Source: CAVVSD01 sp963757125
Lineage (GTDB): Bacteria; Actinomycetota; Thermoleophilia; Solirubrobacterales; Solirubrobacteraceae
Length of the DNA: 64,000 nt
Assembly: GCA_963757125.1 (NCBI GenBank)
Contig: CAVWQP010000004.1
Span: forward strand, 558,001-622,000
Reading direction: 5' to 3'
This document shows, piece after piece, positions 34,829 through 43,224 of the stretch; the first letter of the stretch is position 1; each line of letters starts with the position of its first letter. The notes below the pieces were generated by a model, which saw only the letters and a list, made by a program, of their open reading frames with translations, searched no databases and was not told the origin of the DNA. The position numbers were made by a program, and so were the translations under genes.

Positions 34829-35925
34829 CGGCGCGGCAGCCCGTAGAGCCGGCAGGCGTTGCCCGCGAAGATCTTCGCCTTGTCCTCCTTGGAGATGGAG
34901 CGCGGGAGCGTCTGCGACGGGGCGTCGAAGTCCCAGTGCGGGTAGTCGCTGGAGAACATGATCCGGTCGACCATGCCGAGCGCGTCGAACGCCAGCGCGA
35001 GGTGCTCGGGGTCGTCGGGCTCCTCGATCGGCTGGGTCGTGAACCACCAGTGCTCGCGCAGGTAGTGCGAGGGCGGCTCGCTGATCCGCGTCGTGTCGCC
35101 CTCCTCGAGCATGCGCCACGCGTCGTCCATCGACCACGACAGCGCGGCGGCCCAGGCGATGCCGGTCTCGACGGACACCATCTGCAGGCCCGGGATCTCC
35201 TCGAACGCGCCGGCGCAGATCATCGACAGCATCTGCATCGCCATCGTGTTGCCGTTCCAGACGTGCATCTCGAGGTAGTACGACGGCCACCCCGCGCCCT
35301 TGTGCATCTCGTTGCCGCCCGTGTGCAGCGCGACCGGCAGCCCGGCCTCGGCTGCGGCGCGCAGGATCGGCCAGTAGCGGCGGTTCCCCAGCCCCTGCTC
35401 CATCGTGCCCGGGAGCAGCACCTGCACGAAGCGGTCGTCGCCCGCGAGGCGCTCGATCTCGGCCACGGCGAGATCGGGGTGCTCGTGCGGCGGGCAGATC
35501 GAGCCCAGCAGGCGCGCGTCCTGGTCGAGCCACTCCTCGCGCGTCCAGTCGTTCAGCGCGCGGCACATCTCGGCCGCGAGCTCCGGCGCCTCCTGCCCGA
35601 AGTTCTGCGCCTGCATCGGCGTGAGGACCGCGTAGTCCATGTCGTACTCGTCCAGCAGCTGCTCCTGCACCAGCCCGAGATCGGAGCCCGGGAAGCCCTC
35701 CGCGGGGCGGGCGTCCATGCGGAAGCCGCCGTTGCGCATCCGCGGGAACATCGCGTACGCGCCCGCGACGCGCGGGCCGAACTCCGCGAGGTGGCGCTGC
35801 CACTTCGAGCTCAGCCGCGTATGCAGCGAGCCGGGCATCATCGTCGAGTGCACGTCGCCGTCGACGAGCGTGATCGCCCGCTTGGACCCGGTGGCCTCGG
35901 GCTCTCTGACTTGGACGTCGGTCAT
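34825..35925 (-). CDS. amidohydrolase-2 family protein, copy B1
   Basis: The 366-residue protein is of the same superfamily but a different subgroup from A1. It has D24-x-H26 in LVDGDVHSTM, a PALHTGG-type His-loop (VALHTGG), FSSDYPHWDFDAP with the metal Asp, and the closing AGNACRLYGLP. Its N-terminal 15 residues are acidic and disordered-looking. It is paralogous to the gene at 37453-38563. A1 starts with a 4-nt overlap, so B1-A1 act as one translation unit and may form a heteromer; B2-A2 repeat the same order. Confidence 0.86.
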   Translation of the reverse strand: MTDVQVREPEATGSKRAITLVDGDVHSTMMPGSLHTRLSSKWQRHLAEFGPRVAGAYAMFPRMRNGGFRMDARPAEGFPGSDLGLVQEQLLDEYDMDYAVLTPMQAQNFGQEAPELAAEMCRALNDWTREEWLDQDARLLGSICPPHEHPDLAVAEIERLAGDDRFVQVLLPGTMEQGLGNRRYWPILRAAAEAGLPVALHTGGNEMHKGAGWPSYYLEMHVWNGNTMAMQMLSMICAGAFEEIPGLQMVSVETGIAWAAALSWSMDDAWRMLEEGDTTRISEPPSHYLREHWWFTTQPIEEPDDPEHLALAFDALGMVDRIMFSSDYPHWDFDAPSQTLPRSISKEDKAKIFAGNACRLYGLPRR

Positions 35926-35954
35926 TGCTGCAGCCTCTCTCTCGACACCTGCAC

Positions 35955-36428
35955 CTACACCTCGACGACGACGTAGTCCTCTTCGACGTACACCGGGAAG
36001 GTCTCGGCGACGTACGGGCCGGGCTCGCGCCCGGCAGCGCGGGCGGCGGCCGGCACGCGGACATCCGCCTCGGCCTGCCGGACGTCCTCGAGCGTGTCGC
36101 CGCGCGCGACGGAGACCTCGTAGGCCTTCACGCGCGTCTCGCCCGGGCCCATGAACGACTGGCCCGTCTCGAGGTCGTACTCCCAGCCGTGCCACGGGCA
36201 CGCCACGAGCCGCGGCGGCCCGTCCATCGTCACCTTGCCCGGACCGCTCGCGACCGCCCAGGCCGACAGCCGCCCGATGCACAGCGGTCCGCCCTGGTGC
36301 GGGCAGCGGTTGCGGATGGCGAAGAACTCGCCCTCCACGTTGAAGACCCCGATCGAGCGTGGCCCGGCCTTCACGATCTTGCGCTCCCCCGCGGGGAAGT
36401 CCTCCAGGCGGCAGACGACGACCTTCAC
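35955..36428 (-). CDS. Rieske [2Fe-2S] ferredoxin
   Basis: The 157-residue protein has the two Rieske ligand pairs C42-P-H44 and C77-P-W-H80, so the [2Fe-2S] cluster should form. The 32 residues between H44 and C77 are about twice the usual gap, due to an insert near residues 53-70. Rieske ferredoxins pass electrons to oxygenases, but no oxygenase alpha subunit or flavin reductase is present in this operon. It starts with GTG 36428 overlapping the stop of A2 (GTGA) and lies between the two amidohydrolase pairs, so it probably serves one of these enzymes or an unlinked oxygenase. Confidence 0.88.
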   Translation of the reverse strand: MKVVVCRLEDFPAGERKIVKAGPRSIGVFNVEGEFFAIRNRCPHQGGPLCIGRLSAWAVASGPGKVTMDGPPRLVACPWHGWEYDLETGQSFMGPGETRVKAYEVSVARGDTLEDVRQAEADVRVPAAARAAGREPGPYVAETFPVYVEEDYVVVEV

Positions 36429-37456
36429 GCGATGGAACCTCCGTAGAACGCCGCCGCGTTGCCGCGCAGGATCGCCTCGGCGTCCTCGTCGCTCAGGCTC
36501 GCGAGCAGCCGCTCGCTCGAGGCGCCGTGCTCGTGCGGGTGGTCGCTGGCGTAGAGCAGCAGCTCCGGCCCGACCATCTCGACGACCTGCGCGATCTGCT
36601 CCGGGTCCTGCGGCAGCTGCGCGGGCTCGGTCGTGAAGCGCATGTGGCGCCGGATGTACTCCGACGGGCGCTCCTTGACCCACGGCACCTCGCGCCACAC
36701 GCCCTTCCAGTCCTTGTCGAACCGCCAGAGCTGCGGGGGCAGCCAGCTGAAGCCGCACTCCAGGAAGGCGATCTTCAGCTCCGGGAGCTCCGAGAAGACG
36801 CCCTCGGCCACGAAGCTCATCATCTGCGTCTGCGCGATGTGGGCGTTGCTCGCGTAGTCCTCGAGATAGGACGTCGTGACGCCGGTCGTCGTCGGCGCGT
36901 TCCCGCCCCGGCCCCACGCGTGCAGCGCGATCGGCAGGCCGCGCTCGTGCGCCGCGGCGTACAGCGGGTGGTAGTAGCGGTTGCCGTACGGGATGTCGTT
37001 GCGCACCGGCATGAGGATCTGGGCGAAGCGCCCGTCACCGTCCCAGCGCTCGACCTCCGCGACGGCAGCCGGGATGTCGAGCGTGGAGACGGCCATGCTC
37101 GCGCGCAGGCGGTCGTCGCGCTCGAGGAACTCGTCGCGCATCCACGTGTTGATCGCGGTCGCCATCGCCGCGCCGTAGTGCGGGTTGCGGTGCACGCCGT
37201 CGAGCGCGAGGCAGCTCAGGATCGCGCGCCGCGGCCGCGTCTCGTCGAGCACCGCGGTGAGCTCCTCGTGGTTGCCGGCGGGCGCGGCGCCCGTCGTCGC
37301 GGCGCCCATCGGGTACGCGGCCTGACCCATGCGGATCGTGGCGTCGTCGATGTACGAGCGCCAGTACTCGTCGAGGTAGGGCAGGAGCGTGTCGACGCCG
37401 GCCGGCGCGACGTGCAGGTCGCAGTCGACCGCCTCGGTGGCCGTCGCGACCGTCAT
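36425..37456 (-). CDS. amidohydrolase-2 family protein, copy A2
   Basis: The 343-residue protein is a paralogue of A1 and shares with it D-x-H (VDCDLHVAP), the LHAWGRGGNAPTTTG loop, LWRFDKDWKGVWREVPWVKERP and YASDHPHEHGASS. The nucleotide sequences of the shared central stretches are also very similar, implying an old but conserved duplication. It overlaps B2 and the Rieske gene by 4 nt. Substrate unknown; a decarboxylase or C-N hydrolase role is expected from the family. Confidence 0.86.
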   Translation of the reverse strand: MTVATATEAVDCDLHVAPAGVDTLLPYLDEYWRSYIDDATIRMGQAAYPMGAATTGAAPAGNHEELTAVLDETRPRRAILSCLALDGVHRNPHYGAAMATAINTWMRDEFLERDDRLRASMAVSTLDIPAAVAEVERWDGDGRFAQILMPVRNDIPYGNRYYHPLYAAAHERGLPIALHAWGRGGNAPTTTGVTTSYLEDYASNAHIAQTQMMSFVAEGVFSELPELKIAFLECGFSWLPPQLWRFDKDWKGVWREVPWVKERPSEYIRRHMRFTTEPAQLPQDPEQIAQVVEMVGPELLLYASDHPHEHGASSERLLASLSDEDAEAILRGNAAAFYGGSIA

Positions 37457-38563
37457 GCGCGATCGACGTGCGTCGGCAGGCCGTAGAGCTCGATGGCCGT
37501 CCCCGCGAGGAGCTTCGCGCGCCCTTCCTTGCTCAGCCCGCGCGGTATCGACTGCGCCGGGGTGTCGAAGTCCCAGTGCGGGTAGTCGGTCGCGAACATG
37601 AGCCGGTCCTCGAGGTCGGCCTGCTCGACGATCTGCAGGAAGTGCTGCGGATCGTCGGGCTCCTCCATCGGCTGCGTGTCGAACCACACGTGGTCGTGGA
37701 TGTACTCCGAGGGCAGGCGGTCCAGCTCGGGGACCTCGTCGCGCAGCTGCGACCACGCGTCGTCGAGGCGCCAGCGCAGCGCGGCGGCCCACAGCGCCCC
37801 GCCCTCGGTCATCACGACCTTGAGGTTCGGGATGGCGGCGAACGTGCCCTCGCAGACGAGGCTCGTCAGCAGCATCTGCATGACGACGCCGTAGCCGGCG
37901 TGCTCCTCGAGGTAGAACGAGGGCCAGCCCGCGCCGCGGTGGCCCGTGTAGCCGCCGGTGTGGAACGCGACCGGCAGCCCGCGCGTCGGCCGCCGCCCGG
38001 TACACCGGCCAGTACTTGCGCGAGCCGAACGGCTCCTGCCCCGCCGCGGGCAGCAGGACCTGGACGAAGCGGTCGTCGCCCGCCCAGCGCTCGATCTCCG
38101 CGATCGCGAGCTCCGGGTGGTCGTAGGGCACCGAGATGCACGAGCGCAGGCGCTCGTCGCGGTCGAGCCACTCCTCGACGATCCACTCGTTCACGACGCG
38201 GTTGATCGCCGCGTCGTACTCGGGGTGCTCGTAGCCCGCGTCGTGCGCGTTGAGGCACAGGAGGATCCCGAAGTCGATGTCGTGCTCGTCGAGCAGCTGC
38301 TCGCGCAGGAGCTCGTAGCTGCTGCCCGGGACGCCGCCCTCCGGCCACGAATCGGCCCGCATCCCCTTGTTGCGGGGACGCGGGTACAGATCCGTGACGA
38401 ACGGCGCACGACGCCCATAGCGCTCGAGGTGCCGCCCCCAGCGCTCCGGCAGGCGCCGGGTCATCTCGGGCTGGAGCATGACCGGGTGGATGTCGACGTC
38501 CACGAGCTGCACGGCCCTGCGCGTCACCTGCTGGGCTGCTGCCTGATCCTCGAGCTGGGTCAC
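37453..38563 (-). CDS. amidohydrolase-2 family protein, copy B2, frameshifted as written
   Basis: A GTG at 38563 opens MTQLEDQAAAQQVTRRAV, and the N-terminal half aligns with B1: D-x-H in LVDVDIHPV and YWPVYRAAADA. Near 37979-37984 one extra base breaks the frame; in the next frame the protein resumes GLPVAFHTGG and continues TEGGALWAAALRWRLDDAW to FATDYPHWDFDTPAQS and a stop at 37453. The rejoined product of about 370 residues matches B1 in length and motifs, so the break is probably an error or very recent. It is the first of the two B-A pairs and follows the binding-protein genes by 24 nt. Confidence 0.8.
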
Positions 38564-38587
38564 GGTCCTCGTCTCCCTCTGGGTTCC

Positions 38588-39687
38588 TCAGGTGATCCCG
38601 TCGACGACGTTCCGCTGGACGTCGACGCCGCCCTTCGCCGCCTTGACCTTCACGGCTGCGTCATAGGTGGCCTGCCACTTCTCGGCTTGTCGACCTTCAG
38701 CAGCTTGTCGCGCCCGTCGAGCATCCAGTTGACTCGGTGTTGTACTCCAGGTAGTACTTGGCGACCGTGTCGCTCTTGAGCTCGGGGAAGTCGTACTTCG
38801 CGCGCAGCTTCTTGATCGTGTCCGTGTACCGGGGCCGTCGTCGACGATCTGCAGCATCCGCCCTTCAGCGCCCGCATGTACGCCTCGATCTGCGCCTTGT
38901 TGCTCTTGACGCCGTCCGCCGAGGTGATGTAGGTCAGGCCGTCCTGGACGTAGTCGGCGGTCTCGAGGAAGACCGATGTGGGCTGCGCCTCGCGGAACTG
39001 CTGCTCCTGCGAGCCGCCGATGATGAACCCGGCGATGCGGCCTTGCGCTTGATGAGCTCGAAGGTGCCCGGGCGTGAAGCCGGTGACCTGCCGCTGCACC
39101 TTCTTCGGGTCGATGCCCGAGTTGGACGAGCGATAGAGGTCCAGCGTCGTCTCGCTGGTCCCGCCCTCGGACGGGATGCCGATGCGCTGGCCGACGAGAT
39201 CCTGCGGCTTGGTCAGCGGGTGCCTCTTGTCGGACACGAGCTTCAGCGGCGAATGCCGGCCGGTGAACGCGACCGCCTGGATCGGCGCGCCGCGGTTGGC
39301 GATCGCGATGAGCGGACTCGAGCCAGCCGACAGCGCGACAGCGGCGCCGTGCCGCTCAGGACGCCTGGATCGGCGGGCGCCGAGCCGCGCGCGGTCTCGA
39401 CCTTGACGTCAGGCCCTCCTTCTTGTAAGTGCCGTCCATGTCGGCGATGAACTCCGCCACGTAGCCCAGCTGGGCGGCAGGATGTTGACGATCGTCGCGT
39501 TCTCCTTGGCGCTCGCCGTCGTCGAGCTGCCGGCGGACGAGCCACTCGCGGAGTCGTCGCTGCCGCAGGCGGCGAGCAGCAGGCCGCCCCCGCTGAGGGC
39601 GGCGAACGCGCCGGCGGACCGCCCGACGAACCTGCGGCGCGACAGTCCGTCGGTCATGGATGCTGCCTGCTGCTCGACTTCGTTCAT
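38588..39687 (-). pseudogene. NitT/TauT-type ABC substrate-binding lipoprotein 1, multiply frameshifted as written
   Basis: ATG 39687 starts a Tat-like lipoprotein signal (SRRRFVG, lipobox LLLAAC with Cys41) and a Ser/Ala linker. In three frames there follow VNILPP, VGQRIGIPSEGGTSETTLDL, VQRQVTGFTPG, AGFIIGGSQEQQFREAQP and VDVQRNVVDGIT before the stop at 38588. These are SsuA/THI5-like binding-protein motifs. Frames change several times, for example one extra base near 39071 and one missing base near 39041, which cancel. The amino-acid pieces between indels are well conserved with the second copy, which favours sequencing error or very fresh decay. Probable role: periplasmic/lipid-anchored ligand capture for the transporter. 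Confidence 0.75.
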
Positions 39688-39698
39688 CTCTCTCCTCT

Positions 39699-40822
39699 TC
39701 ACGCCGGGGTCATGCCCTCGACGACGTTCTGCTTGACGTCCACGCCGCCCTTGGCGGCCTTCACCTTCACGGCGGCGTCGTAGGTCGCCTGCCACTTGTC
39801 CTTGTCCACCTTCAGGAGCGATCTCGGGACCGTCGACCACCCAGCCGTCGCTGATGAACTGGATGTAGACCTGCGCGACCGTCGTCGTCCTTGAGCTCCG
39901 GGAAGTCGTACTTCGCGCGCAGCTTCTTGATCGTGTCCGCGTACCCCGACGACTTGTCGTCGAGGATCTGCTCCATCGCGCCCTTGAGCGCGCGCATGTA
40001 CGCCTCGATCGCGTCCTTGCTGCGAGCTCAGGCCCTTCTCGCGACGTGATGTAGCGTCAGGCCGTCCGTGACGTACTTGTCGGTGACGCAGGAACGCGGA
40101 GTCGGGCTGGGCCTCGCGCGAACTGCTGCTGCTGGGACGCGCCGATGATGAAGCCGGCGATGCGCCCCTTCTTGATGAGCTCGAAGGTGCCCGGGGTGAA
40201 GCCCGTGACCTGGCGCTGCACCTTCTTCGGGATCGACGCCGCTCGAGGCCAGCATCAGGTCGAGCGTCGTCTCGCTCGTGCCGCCCTCGGACGGGATGCC
40301 GATGCGCTTGCCGACGATGGTCCTGCGGCGTCGCGAGCGGCTCTGTTCTTGTCGGAGACGACCGCGAGCGTCGAGCGCCGGCCGGTGAACGCGACCGCCT
40401 GGATCGGCGCGCCGCGGTTGGCGATGGCGATGACCGACTCGAGCCAGCCGACCCACGAGAGCAGCGCGGTGCCGCTCAGGACCGCCTGGATGGCGGGCGC
40501 GGAGCCGCGCGCGGTGCTCGCCTTGACGGTCCAGGCCCTCCTTCTTGAAGAAGCCGTCGATGTCGGCGATGTACTCGGCGGCGTAGCCGAGCTGCGGCGG
40601 CAGGATGTTGACGACCTGGACCTTGCCGTTGGCGACGTCCCCGCCCGACGAGCCCGACGTCGACGCGCCGCCCGCGGCGTCGTCGCTGTCGTCCCGCAGG
40701 CGGCCAGCAGGGCCCCGCTCGCGCCGCTCACCGTCCGCGAGCGCCCCTGCCGAGCGCGCCGATGAACGACCGCCGCGTGGAGCGCGCCTCTGCCCGATGA
40801 CTCCCATGTCTGCTGCTCCCAT
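39699..40822 (-). pseudogene. NitT/TauT-type ABC substrate-binding lipoprotein 2, multiply frameshifted as written
   Basis: This is the tandem copy of binding protein 1 and shares ILPPQLGYAAEYIADIDGFF, VGKRIGIPSEGGTSETTLDL, AYMRALKG-like and DVKQNVVEGM segments, in changing frames, with a stop at 39699. A start at 40822 or 40807 gives MGAADMGVIGQ or MGVIGQ; the signal with STRRSFIGALG is in another frame, after an indel near 40780, and a lipobox-like LLAACG follows. As in copy 1, conserved fragments remain intact between short indels. Two similar binding proteins for one transporter suggest two related ligands, or dosage. Confidence 0.72.
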
Positions 40823-40842
40823 CGTCCTCGCCTCCCGTGCTC

Positions 40843-41642
40843 TCATGTGCTTGGCGGCGTGTTGTCGATCGCCGAGGCGTGCCACGGAATGAGGAACCGC
40901 TTCAGCGCGACCACCGCCAGGTAGAGGAGGAATCCGAACAGCGTCAGGCACGAAGATCACCGCGAACAGCGTCTCGGCCTCCAGGTTGTTCAGGCTCGTG
41001 ACGATCCGGTAGCCGAGCCCCTGGTCGCCGCCGAGGTACTCGCCGACGATCGCGCCGACGACGGCGAAGATGATCGCCGACCTCCATGCCGGCCAGGATG
41101 TAGGGCAGGGTGCTCGGGTACTCGAGCCGGCGGAACGTCTGCCAGCGGCTCGCGTTCAGGCTGCTCATCACGTCGCGCTGCCCCGCGTCCACGGAGCGGA
41201 CGCCGAGGATCATGTTCAGCAGCATCGGGAAGAACGCGATCATCGCGACGATGATGATCTTCGACGTGATCCCGAAGCCGAACCAGATGATGAACAGCGG
41301 GATCAGCGCGACCTTCGGCACCACCTGCGAGGCGACGATGACCGGTCGCATCGCCTGCTCGAGCCATTGGACCCGGCCGAGCAGCGTGCCGAGGCCGATG
41401 CCGAGCACGATCGCGATCCCGAAGCCCGACCAGCGTCTCGGTGAGCGTGATCCGCACGTCGGTCCAGAAGCCGTTCGACTGGACGAGATCCCGCACGCCG
41501 CCCACGACCTTCTCGGGCTGGGGGAGCACGAACGGCGACACATTGAAGAGCGCGATCACGAGCTTCCAGATGACGACGAGCACGACGATCGCGATCGATC
41601 GTGCTGATCCACGGGCATCAACTTGCGCATTCGCGGGCTCAT
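40843..41642 (-). pseudogene. NitT/TauT-type ABC permease, multiply frameshifted as written
   Basis: Reading across frames gives MSPRMRKLMPVDQ, a first helix VLVVIWKLVIALFNVSPF, PQPEKVVGGVRDLV, ITLTETLVG, then GIAIVLGIGLGTLLGR, VIVASQVVPKVALIPLFIIWFG and the EAA-type loop SLNASRWQTFRRLEYPSTLPYILAGM. These are classic SsuC/TauC-type permease features. Frame changes occur near 41590, 41425 and 41080 at least, and the C-terminal helix resumes as LTLFGFLLYLAVVALKRFLI before the stop at 40843. The ATG at 41642 lies 4 nt after the ATPase stop. It should be the membrane component of this importer. Confidence 0.78.
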
Positions 41643-41646
41643 TCGC

Positions 41647-42619
41647 TCACACCCCCATGACGCGCCGACGCGCTCCTCGTCCTCGATGAGCTGGTGGCGC
41701 AGGTCGACGACGCTTGATCCTGGAAGCCGGGCTCGGCGGTGACCTCGAGCTGGCGCGGGCGCGGCGCCGTCGATCTCCGTGATCGAGCGGATCCGGCCGG
41801 GCCGCGCGGAGAGGAGCACGACGCGGTCGGCCAGGAAGACCGCCTCGGCGATCGAGTGGGTCACGAGCACGACCGTCGCGTTCGTGGTCTGCGCGATGCG
41901 CTGCAGCTCCATGTTCATCTTGTCGCGCGTCATCGCGTCGAGCGCGCCGAACGGCTCGTCCATGAGCAGGATCTCGGGGTCGTAGCTCAGGGCGCGCGCG
42001 ATGGCGACGCGCTGGCGCATGCCGCCCGACAGCTCCCGAGGAAGCGCCTTCTCGAACCCCGTCAGTCCGACGAGCTCGCCGAGCTCGTGCGCGCGCCGGC
42101 GGCGCTCGCTTCTTGTCGACCTTCGCGCAGCGCCAGCGGCAGGCCGATGTTGTCCTCGACCGTGTACCAGGGGAACAGGTTTGCGTCCTGGAAGACGAGA
42201 CCGAGCTGGCGCAGCGCGGCCTCGTCGCGGGTGTTGCCGCGCCACAGCGGGCGGTCCTTGATGCGGACCTCACCGCCGGTCGGCTTGATGAGGCCGGCGA
42301 GGATCCGCAGCATCGTCGTCTTGCCGCAGCCGGACTGGCCGACGAGCGTGACGAACTCCTCCTTGCGGATGCCGAGGTTGATGTCCGTCAGCGCCAGCGT
42401 CTCGCGGTGGCGCGACGTGAACAGCTTGGAGACACCACGCAGCTCGATCTCCGCCTCGCCCTCCGGCAGTGCACCGCTGACGTCCGGCCTGACCACCGAG
42501 TCGGCCTCGGGCGTGCTGGCGACGGTCCCGTTCGGCGCGCCGGCGGGATCGTCCTCCAAGACCCCTGCCGAGGCAGCGCTCGAACGATGTCGAACGTCCG
42601 CCGTTTCCTGTCGGTCCAT
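41647..42619 (-). pseudogene. NitT/TauT-type ABC ATPase, frameshifted as written
   Basis: ATG 42619, with GAGGGGAG as ribosome binding site, opens a 65-residue disordered lead, then an ABC domain with Walker A GQSGCGKTT, Q-loop LVFQDANLFPW, signature LSGGMRQRVAIARAL and Walker B ILLMDEPFGALD, ending in VLVTHSIAEAVFLADRVVLL. The frame changes near 42110-42140, 41760 and 41715. Both halves keep catalytic residues, so the indels look like errors or a very recent knockout. SsuB/TauB-like ATPases energise import of nitrate, sulfonates, taurine or pyrimidine precursors. This is the first gene of the operon, directly behind the palindromic operator. Confidence 0.8.
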
Positions 42620-42649
42620 CTGCGTCTCCCCTCGGACGTACCTGACTGG

Positions 42650-42661
42650 GAAAGCGCTTTC
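42650..42661. promoter_or_regulatory. LacI-family-type operator palindrome
   Basis: GAAAGCGCTTTC is a perfect 12-bp palindrome with central CG, the shape of LacI/CcpA-family sites. It lies 31-42 nt before ATG 42619, where the -10/-35 region of the catabolic operon should be. A second palindrome, GGACGTCC, is at 42665-42672. No LacI-family gene is in the window, so the regulator must be encoded elsewhere. Confidence 0.6.
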
Positions 42662-42722
42662 TCCGGACGTCCCACAAATCGCAGGTCGCGCCTCCCGGTG
42701 TGCACTGTACATCGTGTCTTGC

Positions 42723-43214
42723 CTACGACGCGGCCCCGTATCGGTCGCCCAGAACTCGGAGTTCGCGAGGCCTCAGGAGAACCAGGAGCTCGCCACGGGT
42801 CGTGTTCCGTAGGCTCATCCCCGCGATCCCGCCCTTCTTGAACTGTGCCCGAGCGCCCGTGAGTTCATGCACAACCTGCGACAGGTCGGGCTCGTGACCG
42901 ACGAGCAGCGTCCGCCCCTCCGCGCCGCCGGCCGCCGCCAGCGCCAGCGCCTCGTGCGTGTCGAGCCCCGCGCCCAGCGGCGGATGCACGACCGGCTCGA
43001 CGCCGAGCGCCTCGCATGCGAGCAGCGCCGTGTCCCGGGCCCGGACCTTGGGGCTCGTGAAGACCAGGCCGAACGTGATGCCGAGCGCCGCGAGCGCGCG
43101 ACCCGCGTCGCGCGACTGCGCCTCGCCTCGCTCGGTCAGCCGCCGGTCGGGGTCCGGTCGTGCGTCGTGCGGTTCGGCTTCGCCGTGGCGAAGCAGCCAG
43201 AGCTGGGCTGCCAC
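42723..43214 (-). CDS. sixA: SixA-type phosphohistidine phosphatase
   Basis: SixA removes phosphate from phosphohistidine. The 163-residue histidine-phosphatase-fold protein has the catalytic R9-H10-G11 near the N-terminus (LWLLRHGEAEPHD), a conserved Arg in RRLTERGEAQS, SSPKVRARDTALL-type (TSPKVRARDT) and the second His in LVGHEPDLS. All four active-site residues are present. GTG 43214 is the only suitable start, eleven nt after the glycoside-hydrolase-like gene's stop, so the two form an operon on the minus strand. A link to that secreted enzyme is not clear. Confidence 0.88.
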   Translation of the reverse strand: MAAQLWLLRHGEAEPHDARPDPDRRLTERGEAQSRDAGRALAALGITFGLVFTSPKVRARDTALLACEALGVEPVVHPPLGAGLDTHEALALAAAGGAEGRTLLVGHEPDLSQVVHELTGARAQFKKGGIAGMSLRNTTRGELLVLLRPRELRVLGDRYGAAS

Positions 43215-43224
43215 GCCCCCGCTT

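Noticed and set aside
32952..42661. Horizontal transfer of the catabolic locus
   Set aside because: Base composition and codon style look like the neighbours, and no integrase, tRNA or flanking repeat was seen.
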